A stretch of DNA of 64,000 nt. It comes from Anthostomella pinea (taxonomy: Eukaryota; Ascomycota; Sordariomycetes; Xylariales; Xylariaceae). Under the pieces are notes generated by a model. That model was not told the DNA's origin. It saw only the letters and a list, made by a program, of their open reading frames with translations, and did not search any database. The stretch spans positions 1,922,001-1,986,000 of the forward strand of contig CAUWAG010000004.1 of assembly GCA_963556695.1 (NCBI GenBank). The letters are read 5' to 3'. The position numbers and the translations under genes were made by a program. Below are positions 55,432 through 64,000 of this stretch, in pieces. Each line of letters opens with the position of its first letter. The stretch's first letter is position 1.

Positions 55432-55816
55432 GGTTTGTAGACTGATGCGACTGGACGAAATTCTTGTTACTATGCAGGACAGGTGAAAACAATGGGTGTG
55501 TCCGTGATTCCATGGATAGCCACTTCCACCTCGGGAGGCTCCTTGAACCATCACTCAAAACTTGTTTTGCCATACACAACGCGCATGAGAACAACAAGTG
55601 GTAGACAGAGATTCAGACACACGCGAATTGATGGCTCGCCGAACGTGTATACCGGGGTATACTAAGTAGAGATACACTTGACCGAAGCTACCGCGACCCG
55701 ATGTGTTATTTATTGTCGTTACTGTTGCCTCCCCTTTCCCCTCCCCCTCCTCTGTCGCTGTTATCGAATGCCCGATGTAAGTCAGAGTCTCAGAGTCAGA
55801 ATCCCCATTGCCCTTA
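55432..55816. other. Intergenic
   Basis: Nothing recognised beyond the 3' ends of the flanking features; a CCCCTTTCCCCTCCCCCTCC tract lies at about 55731-55751. Confidence 0.35.
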
Positions 55817-56155
55817 TTACTGCCTGTTCCTAATGTCTGCTTCTGAGAGACCCGCGGCTATCAGCTGATCGTCGGTGGGGAACCGCAGCCGGCCATCCGG
55901 GCACGAGGCCACATAATTGTTGTACAATTCCGTCTGCTCGTGGTGACTTCTCACGTACGTGTCGATTCCGTCCCTTAAGTATTGCGGAATTTTGACCGAG
56001 TTGCTGTCGATCGCCAGCTGCCGATTGATCCGCACCTGCTCCAGCCAGATGACGACCTTCGTCTCATTATCGCTCATTTGGTATGGGGGAACGAAGCCGT
56101 TGGCGGCCACTGCGACGGCGAGGCTCAAGAGGCCGATGATGTGTGACGCTCGCAT
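55817..56155 (-). CDS. Small secreted protein, 112 aa
   Basis: Single exon from Met 56155. Residues 1-19 (MRASHIIGLLSLAVAVAAN) form a signal peptide with likely cleavage after an Ala/Asn-Gly step. The mature ~93 residues contain KVVIWLEQVRINRQLAIDS, YLRDGIDTYVRSHHEQ and a single Cys (CPDGRLRF), so it is not a disulphide-rich effector type. The family is not recognised. Proteins of this size and layout are common in fungal secretomes. It lies at the edge of the AT-rich island, next to mobile elements, a location often seen for rapidly evolving secreted proteins (inference). Confidence 0.65.
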   Translation of the reverse strand: MRASHIIGLLSLAVAVAANGFVPPYQMSDNETKVVIWLEQVRINRQLAIDSNSVKIPQYLRDGIDTYVRSHHEQTELYNNYVASCPDGRLRFPTDDQLIAAGLSEADIRNRQ

Positions 56156-57157
56156 GGTTGCTGGATGGGTTTGGGCGATGATGCAAGTTTGTGAAATGTG
56201 ATTTTGAGATTTTGCAACGAAGGATGTGGTAGATGAGGTTGATATTGTGCGATGATGTTCTTCTTTCGACGTTCAGGAGGAGAGATATGTCGACCTTTTG
56301 TACTTTGCTCGCCAGAAATGGTAGAAATGCTGAAATGGTAGAAACACACATCGCACACCCGTTTTGAACGACAATTCTCCACAGTAGTGTAGAAAGCGTC
56401 GTGCGCTTGTTACTTCCCACTATGTTTAGCAGGAAGTCTATTATTATATTTACGGATCCAGAAACCCCCAGTAACTATGGAGACATTACGATTTACCATC
56501 CGGGATATGTACGAGCTATCCGGCTCCATCCCGTCTTGTTATAACGTAGGATTTATCCACACTGAGTCCTTCGGTGAGTTCAGTCATCCTGGGACATTCT
56601 ATTTCCATCAGGTATTGGTATAATTTAGGACTCATCCGTGCTCGCCAGCCTGACACGCTATACGGCAACGCCGGACCACCTAGGTATGTATCATGGTTAT
56701 GATCCTCCTACACACACTATTTAAAACACCGAGGTCCGACGTAAAATTGGACAGGGCGCGACTTGAGGTGATCGACGGCCTCGGGACCGACGACTAAGGG
56801 CCTGTTCGGTAGGAAAATCTTAAACTTGAGAAATAGATAAAAGCTATACCGGTGTTCCGCTTACTATAGCGATTTAAGTGCAGCACGTAACAGGGGCATA
56901 AGGGATTATCGCTTAATATATCTTACGTCTTTAAAGCTTACCCGTTTTTTTGGGATATTCATAGATATAGGTAAACTTTTGCGTTATTTACAACGTAAAA
57001 CTATTAAATTAATATCCTTTATTCTATATGAGAAAAAATAAATTTTTTGCCATTTTTTTAATTAACGTTAATATAGCTATTGAAATCTTTTACCGTACGG
57101 TTATAGCCCCTTTTTATCGCGATTTTTAATAGGATTGATAGTTGAATAACCGAAGTT
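56156..57157. other. Transition into AT-rich island
   Basis: The first 250 bp are the promoter of the secreted-protein gene. From about 56800 the base composition turns strongly AT. No gene seen. GGGCCTGTTCGGTAGG at about 56798 resembles hAT-type termini but has no partner in this window. Confidence 0.35.
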
Positions 57158-57440
57158 TGTCACGGCGAGCGTACTGGGGAGCTGGGCCATGGCCTGCAGC
57201 AAGCAGCTATTACTCTATTAATAAGAATATCAAGACTAGAGAGGAAAGGAAGAGAGAGAGAGATAGGCACAGTGGGAGGTTGCCCCTTCAAGGGATAAGT
57301 TTATAGCTTTAAATAATTTATAAAAAATTGTTTTAAAATTTTAGGTCTTTTTAAAAAGAATTATAGAATAAATGTGTCAATAGAGTAATAGGTGCTTGCT
57401 GAAGGCTATTTTCCAGCTCCCCAGTACGCTCGCTGTGACA
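57158..57440. repeat. Two head-to-head fragments of the LTR family of 25263
   Basis: 57158-57295 is the inverse of the 3' half of the solo LTR (TGTCACGGCGAGCGTACTGG, then TAGAGAGGAAAGGAAGAGAG). 57377-57440 is a direct-orientation 3' end (CTCCCCAGTACGCTCGC, TGTGACA). Both LTR 3' ends face outward. Between them is AT-rich filler. Confidence 0.7.
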
Positions 57441-57850
57441 AAAAGAATTTAAATTTTTTTTTAAGAATAAAAATAAGAATAAAAATAAGAACAAAAATAA
57501 AATGAAAACAAGAATAAAAATAAGATTAAAAATCAAAATCAAAATCAAAATAAAAATAAAAATAAGAGTAAAAATAACTTATTATTAAATATTAATAAGC
57601 TATAATAATAATAAACATAGCGTTGCCGTTTTTATTCCTAATACCTAGGGTTTTCATTATTACTTTAAGAAGTTAAAAGAAAGAAAAAAACGGTATAAAA
57701 ATTTTAAGTATACTATAAAAAATATCGGCTTTTAAATACTCATATTTAATGATAATATTAAAAGATTATTATAAAACCGTTGGACTTTTTTAATCAATTG
57801 AACTTAAATATAAATAAATATTAAATATAATACGAAAATTAAGGATAATG

Positions 57851-58692
57851 TTGGATCCATGCGATTCCAACCTTCAAACCATCCATACCAGATCTACATG
57901 TATGATTAGATAAGAGATTAGATACCGGATTGTGAGGATATTTAGCCAGACCTTCAAGTCCAGCTAGACCTCTCAATCCAAACCATCAGCAACATTATGA
58001 CCTTGACCCAATACTCAAGTATTATGATTGTTTGTTCAAGCCTGTTCCTACAGATAAATACGATTGTTAAAAAAGCAATCAGCAAGGTTTTATTTAATAA
58101 ATATTTATTAAAAGAACTTGAAAACCTGAAATTATAAACACTAAAAACATATTACGTAGTTAATTTATCGAACTAATAAAGCCGGTAAGATTATAATTAT
58201 AAAATGAAGTAGTTTAAAAAATCTAAATTAATAATTTTTTATTTTTGTCAGATGTTGGATCCCAGATATAGTGCCTTTAAGTGCAGTCAGTACCCTGTAG
58301 GGGGCTACTAGAGGACCAGTGGATCTACCCTGGCATAGTGCAGTATGGTATTTAGCTGTAGATTAGCCCTGCCGAGCATACTCGAGAATGACAACAACGT
58401 TTGCAGCAACCGCTCACACCCCCAAGGCTTGTGACCCTTCTAGAATCTCACAACGTTTTATAATTTTATTAAAGTAATAAAGTTAATAAGGTTGTGGGAA
58501 CAGGCTTGAACGATCAATCATAATACTCGAGTATGAGGTCAAGGTCATGATGTTGCTGATGGTTGGATTGGGAAGTCTAGCTGGACTTGAAGGTCTGGCT
58601 AAGTGACCTCACAATCTGGTATCTAATCTCTTATCTAATCATACATGTGGGTTCTGTATGGATGGTTTGAATGTGAAATCACATGGATCCAA
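57851..58692. repeat. Inverted repeat pair, ~200-bp arms
   Basis: Left arm 57851-58052 (TTGGATCCATG...AAGCCTGTTCC) and right arm 58493-58692 are inverted copies (CATGGATCCAA at the right end), about 440 bp apart. A third partial direct start, TTGGATCCC, lies at 58255 in the spacer. Likely decayed LTR or foldback element copies. No clear target duplication found. Confidence 0.75.
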
Positions 58693-59016
58693 TGAAGGTT
58701 ATATTTTTTAATTCCGATATATTTCAGAATATTTTGTAATAAGTATAAGTTTATTATACGAAGTAATAATAATTTTAATATCGTATAATTCTTATAATAC
58801 TAATTTATTTATATATTAATTTTCAAAATCCAGTATTAAATAATTATAATTATTTTAATTATTAATTTTCTTATAAATTTTTTTTCTTTATTTTATTGAT
58901 GATTATAACGTTTATTAAATAATATTTACGCAATTATATTTTTTAAGTCATTAAAATCTTTTTTCGTTGTAATATTTTATAAGCAATTAAAAAAGCTTCC
59001 ATTAATACCTCGCTAT

Positions 59017-59394
59017 TGTGACGATATACAGCCGTATCCACCTGGATGGATGGATGCTTAGTCATCAGGTCACGTGTAGATTAGATAAAAAAGGAACGGG
59101 ACCACCACTGAAGGTATGTGCTGCGCACACAACTGTTGGATTAAAGGTGAGCACAGAGGGCACCTTGATAAGTAGACACTGGAACCTAGTTGTTCCGTCC
59201 CGATCCAGCCCCCTCTGGCACAAAACTGCCACGGTCGCACGAGGACACTCTAGAGAGACAGAATACACAGACACACTTCAACCTCACGATTGGCTCAAAT
59301 CTGACAACAACCTTGCTGGCTTCCCTTTCCTTTATCACCTTATTATTTTTTTCAATCCACCAGATTGCAACACAACGCCGCAGGCATTGTGACA
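59017..59394 (+). repeat. Possible LTR remnant upstream of the gypsy element
   Basis: The segment starts TGTGACGATATAC and ends GCATTGTGACA, with LTR-like TG...CA ends, and precedes the gag region by ~520 bp. I see neither a primer-binding site nor a partner LTR inside the window. Confidence 0.3.
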
Positions 59395-59915
59395 TTAATG
59401 AAATTTTTGTTTTAAAGTAAACGAGCGGTTTTTATAATAATAATTTAAACAAAGCTATGTTTATAGTTAAGAAAAAAAGACACGACTTTTTATTTATAGC
59501 ATTTTATTTCTTTGAATAACAATATATTTTAAGCTACAATATAAAGTACTTTTTTTTAATTTAAGCTAATATTTCTTTAACTCATAATTACCGTTAGAAG
59601 TTTAAAACTAGTTAGCTTTATGATTAGAAGAGTGTATACTAGAGAAGCCAGAGCAGCTAGCGTTACTAGATCCCCTTGAAGCAGGAACTATCGCTAGCAG
59701 AACCCAATTAGCAGAGAGGTGACATAAAGTCAGGATTACGCGTGTTTGACGCTCCTTTTCTTTATTTTTGCGAGTGACGTTAGACAGCTTGCGTAGCCGC
59801 AATATGCTCTGGATTGTCCAGGTGGTCAAAGTGAGCAGGCTCATCACTGTGGGTGGCCGGATGCTTTTCTGCCAAGTCCAAGCTGCGGAGACCCATGTGG
59901 TACTCGTGAATATTA

Positions 59916-60533
59916 ATGACCGAGAAAGTCAACATCGTCAGGATGGCCCTAGCCTCTTACCTTGCGGAGCCCCTCGACCCTCAACGCGGCATCTCGGCGA
60001 CTAATTACGACTCTTTCATTGAAGATGTTCGAGATGTGGCTACAGGTGTGGAAGCGTTACCAAAGTTCACCAACAGCAAGGGTCGGCGCACAGAGTGGTA
60101 TGTCAACAGCAAGAATGACTCCTACCACGCCCTGAACCTAGCCCAGGGGCAACAGGGACACCAGGGGCACCAGGGACACCAGGGACACCAGGGACACCAG
60201 GGTGAAAGTGGTCACAGAGGAGGCTCGATCAACGCATCCGGTGACACCCATATGGGCAACACGGCAGGCGTCGTCGGCGCGATGAAGTCATTCATCGCCA
60301 GTTTTGAGAAGAATGCCGGGCATAGGGACAACCGCCCGCAAGCACCAGCCATTACCGTAGCTGTGTACGAAGAACGGAAGTCGTCTGAAAGGTGTGTACG
60401 TTGCGACAGCAAGCCTTCCCACCGTTTCAGGGACTGCCGGTACAAGGGCTTTCCTCAGGACCCATCCAGAGCGCGTCTCAACCACGTAGTGGTGGATGAT
60501 AATAGCTCGTCAGCAGACGAGTTAAAAGAGTAG
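59916..60533 (+). pseudogene. gypsy gag fragment with zinc knuckle
   Basis: Encodes the nucleocapsid end of a gag protein: a basic C-terminal domain with a zinc knuckle CVRCDSKPSHRFRDC (C-x2-C-x5-H-x4-C, one residue longer than the usual C-x2-C-x4-H-x4-C). A run of (GHQ)n tripeptides at about 60140-60205 comes from a 9-bp tandem repeat CAGGGACAC. The upstream gag half is not readable, so it is probably truncated. Confidence 0.75.
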
Positions 60534-60586
60534 CCTCTACGCAAAGTCATGCACAGAGGCCTAGAAGGGATGTTTTCGGCGAAGAT

Positions 60587-62650
60587 TTGGGTCAACCGCC
60601 TACACGAGAACAATTGGCAGTAGCAAAAGAGAGCTTGGACAGCACACCATTTCTGGTCGACGTACTTATTGACAATACATTTTACATTCAAGCCTTGTTT
60701 GATACTGGCTGCTTGCCTCTGTCCGTGTTTAGTAGCAGATTCGCTGACAAAAGAAAACTCCCACGCATACCTATCCAGTCACGCGAGTTGAAACTCGCAG
60801 CTAAAGAAGAGGTCAAAAATAGGCTCCGATGTCAGACAAAAGCTCACAGTATTGACTTCATCACTTACGTTACCATGGACATTAACGGCAGGACCGAGAG
60901 AGTCTATGGTTATATTGTGCCGGGCCTCAACTATGAAATGATTCTTAGGAAGGCCTGGGCGGAGAAGAACGATATGATTTACCGCGCCCAGAAACGACAA
61001 CTCCGGGTTGGCGCACCAGACAACAGAATACGGGTGCGAGAAAGCGGTTGGATGAATAACGAGCACGTTGTTCAGCGGACCAAACACGTCAGGGACGCGA
61101 CCATGGCTTCAGCACGGGTTTTCACAGCAGAGATCAAGAGGGCCTGGTCAGAGAAGCAGAAGATTCAGATCGGCTCTGCCACTATTGCGGACATTAATAA
61201 GGCGCTTAAAAAACTAAACATAAGGAAGAATAAGCCTACATTACGCGCACTACAAGAACAGCTACCAACAGAATTTCGGGACAAAGCGAAGTTCTTTATG
61301 GACAATAACGATGATTCGGTACCACCGCATAGACCGGGATGGGACCACGCCATCAATGTCGAGCTGGATGACCACGGGCGCCCAAAACGTGTTCCATGGG
61401 GACCACTATACGACATGTCACGGGAAGAATTGCTTGTTCTTCGGAAACAATTCACAGATTACCTAGACAAAGGTTGGATCAGAGCGAGTTCTTCCCCAGC
61501 AGGTGCGCCAGTATTGTTTGCAAGAAAGTCAGGCAGAGGCCTCCGTTTTTGTATCGATTACCGCGCCTTGAATGCCGTCATGCAATCAGACAAGTATCCA
61601 TTGCCGCTGATTAGGGAGACCTTGCGCAATCTTACGAAAGCAAAGTGGGTTACTAAGATGGATATCAGGGCTGCTTTCCATCGTCTTCGGATCAGAATGG
61701 GCGACGAATGGAAAACAGCGTTCAAAACGAGGTTTGGTTCTTTTGAATGGCTTGTTTTGTCTTTTGGCCTGTTGGGAGGACCAGCCACCTTTCAGCGGTA
61801 TATCAACTCGACTCTACAGAACCAGCTTGACGTTTGTTACTCAGCATACATGGACGACGTGATTATCTACACCGATGGGAGCTACGCGGACCATATGAAC
61901 AAGGTCAAGATGATTATCCAGCGCCTAGGCAAGACAGGCCTACAGATTGACATTGATAAATGCGAGATCGCCCAGAAAGAGATCAAGTACCTCGGATTCA
62001 TTATTCGCTGCGGAGAAGGCATCACGGTCGACCCAGAGAAGGTAGAAGCTATCAAAGCGTGGGAAACACCAGAGAATGCGTCTCACGTCCGTTCTTTCCT
62101 TAGGTTTGCAAACTTTTATAGGAAGTTCATCCCCTCGTTTGCTGCGGTCGCAGCACCTCTGAATAACCTCACACGCCATGGAGCGCAGTTCAAATGGGAA
62201 AGAGACAAGCGCAAAGCTTTCGATACACTGAAGGACCACCTGATCAGCTCACCATTACTAGTGATGTTCGATCCCGAGAAGGACACGGTGGTGGAAGCAG
62301 ACTCCTCTGGATACGCTATGGGGGGATGTGTCTCGCAAGTTGACGAACAAGGTCACTTACGCCCTGTCGGTTTCTTCTCACAGAAGTTAACCCCAGCCGA
62401 GTCAAATTACGAGATCTACAATAAGGAACTCCTCTCCATTGTTAACACTATCTAACACTTTTGAGGAGAGCTGCGTAACGTAGCCAGCAAGTTCACGGTG
62501 CTGACAGATCACAAGAATCTCCGCCATTTCGCTACAGTCCAGCGCCTATCAGAGAGGCAAGTCCGCTGGTCAGGGATCCTCTCCCAATATAACTTCCAGC
62601 TCAGCTTTAGGGCAGGGAAAGACTCTGGGAAACCCAATTTTTTCTTGCGG
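60587..62650 (+). pseudogene. gypsy pol: protease, reverse transcriptase and RNase H, with stops
   Basis: The protease site FDTGC appears near residue 45 (about 60700). The RT domain includes FCIDYRALNAVMQSDKYPLP, MDIRAAFHRLRI, SFGLLGGPATFQR and the catalytic YMDDVIIY. RNase H follows (VVEADSSGYAMGG, VGFFSQKL, NYEIYNKELLSIV). The in-frame TAA at 62453 and TGA at 62462 cut the domain, after which the same frame continues LTDHKNLRHF. These stops fit CAA-to-TAA and CGA-to-TGA. It cannot make a full polyprotein. Confidence 0.88.
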
Positions 62651-62724
62651 AGACCTCAAGACCGTATCAGGGGCTTAGATAACGAGAGGATGAAGCACAG
62701 AGAGTTCTAACTGCTTAAAGATGA

Positions 62725-64000
62725 ATGGCTTCCACCCAAGACAAGCGAGTTCCCGGCAACCAAAGCAGCTATTGCGACGATCTTGATCAGCCCAGTTCAA
62801 ACTCGATCACAGGCAAAATCAGACGATTTGACCCCGGCAGCGGACGTACAAATGAACACCAAACCCGAAACCACACCAGAGTTAGGCGTGCAAATGAACT
62901 CCCACGGATCACCAGGTGTGGGTTACGCGGAGGACTCCGAGTCCGCACCTGCCACACCACTAAAGTCACCACCGCTGGGTAGAGGGATCTTCACCAGTCC
63001 GGAGTTACAACTGTTGTGGGATGATGCAGTCGACACTGATGAGACCTACCGAAACATCTACGCCTGGGTCGCTAGAGGCGACGTAAGACTGCCACCCGGG
63101 CTGGACATAGACGTCCAGATCATCGATTGTGAGATAGAAGGACAAGGAGCCTTACTGTACCGAGGCGCAATCTAGGTACCAGATTATGAACTATTACGGA
63201 CAGCGCTTGTACAGCAAACCCACGATTCGTATATCACGGGATATCCGGGGAAGCACATCACTGGCTGGATTTTATAGAGGAATTACTTCTGGCCGTAACA
63301 GTATAAGACAGTTTATCGCTTCTGTCGGAATTGCGATGTTTGTGGACGTTCGAAGGTATGGCGACAAGCAAAGCAGGGGCTTTTATGACCATTACTTATC
63401 CCAGACCGGTTTTTCAGCGAACTCTCCATTGATTTTATGACAGAACTACCCGGGGACGGTGCCGCCCCACACAATTTGATGGTGATGATAGACAGAGCAT
63501 TAGGGACGACGACTCTAGATCCTATGGTGTCAATAGAAGCGGAGGCTTGTGCAGAGACGTTCGTAAACAGCCATTACAGATTTCACGGTTTCCCGGCCTT
63601 CCTCACATCAGACAGAGGTAGTAATTGGGTTGAACGTTTCTGGACAAGGTTATGTCAGTTAACACGAGTTGAGCAGAGGTTATTGACAGCCTATCACCCA
63701 CAAACTGATGGTCAGACGGAAAGGATGAATCAAGAAGTCCTCGCCTACCTTAGAGCTTTTATAGCCTATACTCAGGACGATTGGCCTCAGTTACTTCCAA
63801 CAGCGCAACTCGCTATCAATAACAGGCCGAATTCGAAGACAGGTCTTAGCCCGTTTTTCGTGCTCCATGGATACCACGCCGATCCCGTTCAACAGGTGCC
63901 ACCCCTAACAGGACCACTATCAGACCCAAAAACCAGAGCAGACGCGTTTGTCAACCGCATTCATGAAGCTCAAGAACTGGCACAGGCAGCAATGGCTACT
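62725..64000 (+). pseudogene. gypsy pol: integrase, partial, with stops
   Basis: After a linker (62783-63175) the frame continues with a zinc-binding HxxxH-CxxC region (FCRNCDVCGRSK, about 63318) interrupted by stops. The integrase core has D (SIDFMTELPGD), D (FLTSDRGSNWVERFW) and E (HPQTDGQTERMNQE), a complete D,D-35-E layout. It runs open to the window edge. Confidence 0.82.

Larger units (their letters stand above)
56850..59600. other. AT-rich, RIP-like island
   Basis: Long A/T runs, few open frames and decayed repeats. This is the composition expected where repeats were mutated by C-to-T transitions, but dinucleotide ratios were not computed. Confidence 0.6.
59916..64000 (+). mobile_element. 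Ty3/gypsy LTR retrotransposon, degenerate, runs off the right edge
   Basis: gag-like frame 59916-60533, then a pol region with protease, RT, RNase H and integrase in that order (the gypsy order). Stops at 62453 (TAA), 62462 (TGA), 62708 (TAA) and 63173 (TAG), plus others near 63275, break the frame; each fits C-to-T change of CAA, CGA or CAG. The integrase core is readable to the window end. The 3' part and 3' LTR lie outside the window. Confidence 0.88.

Noticed and set aside
56798..56815. hAT-type terminus GGGCCTGTTCGG
   Set aside because: No inverted partner or 8-bp duplication found in the window; one-sided match only.
57351..57548. Phe/Leu/Ile-rich minus-strand ORF
   Set aside because: Translation of A/T-rich AAAATAAGAATAA repeats, not a membrane protein.
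1..64000. CRISPR array, bacterial operon or phage-type defence system
   Set aside because: Intron-bearing genes and fungal families make the window eukaryotic; no regularly spaced repeat array seen.

Overview
The window is nuclear DNA of a filamentous ascomycete (Pezizomycotina, most likely a Sordariomycete). The evidence is short GT-AG introns of about 50-105 bp with CTAAC/CTGAC-like branch sites, a HET-domain gene, a septation-network CDC14-type gene, a GGPP synthase of the al-3 type, a Zn2Cys6 regulator, and fungal Tad-like LINE, pogo-like DNA transposon and Ty3/gypsy elements. One AT-rich island and transition-type stop codons in the gypsy element look like repeat-induced point mutation (RIP). 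I cannot name the species.

Layout. 0.2-2.4 kb is an internally deleted Tad-like LINE. 2.9-23 kb is a gene-bearing block: a possible 51-aa membrane protein, a HET-domain protein, a Pex24/Pex30-type peroxin, exosome subunit RRP4, a class-3 fatty-aldehyde/apocarotenal dehydrogenase, ribosomal protein L22, a YMC-like mitochondrial carrier, two unrecognised ORFs (one apparently frameshifted) and an MFS sugar-type transporter. At 23.1-28.7 kb a 4.5-kb pogo-like element with perfect 72-bp inverted repeats sits 10 bp upstream of the start codon of an unrecognised gene; it carries two decayed transposases and a solo LTR. 28.4-38 kb is gene-poor and holds short gene relics (a derlin fragment and a spliced 82-aa fragment), tandem repeats and tRNA-box-like sequences. 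38-52 kb is a second gene block: alpha/beta hydrolase, a small IATP-like protein, a one-TM protein, GGPP synthase, CDC14-type septation protein, a Cys-rich surface protein, an unrecognised 270-aa ORF and a short-chain dehydrogenase. 52.0-55.4 kb is a Zn2Cys6 transcription factor pseudogene hit by a 5'-truncated LINE and by a tRNA-headed SINE, each with a 13-bp target duplication. A small secreted protein follows at 55.8-56.2 kb. 56.4-59.6 kb is an AT-rich island with decayed LTR and inverted-repeat elements. A Ty3/gypsy element with in-frame stops runs from 59.9 kb off the right edge.

Most intact genes are unrelated housekeeping or membrane genes and I see no biosynthetic cluster. The GGPP synthase and the YLO-1-like aldehyde dehydrogenase could both serve isoprenoid/carotenoid metabolism but lie 30 kb apart. 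The strongest unusual signal is the layered mobile-element history: a SINE whose 3' end matches the local LINE family, both captured inside one regulator gene, and a composite pogo element separating a gene from its upstream DNA.
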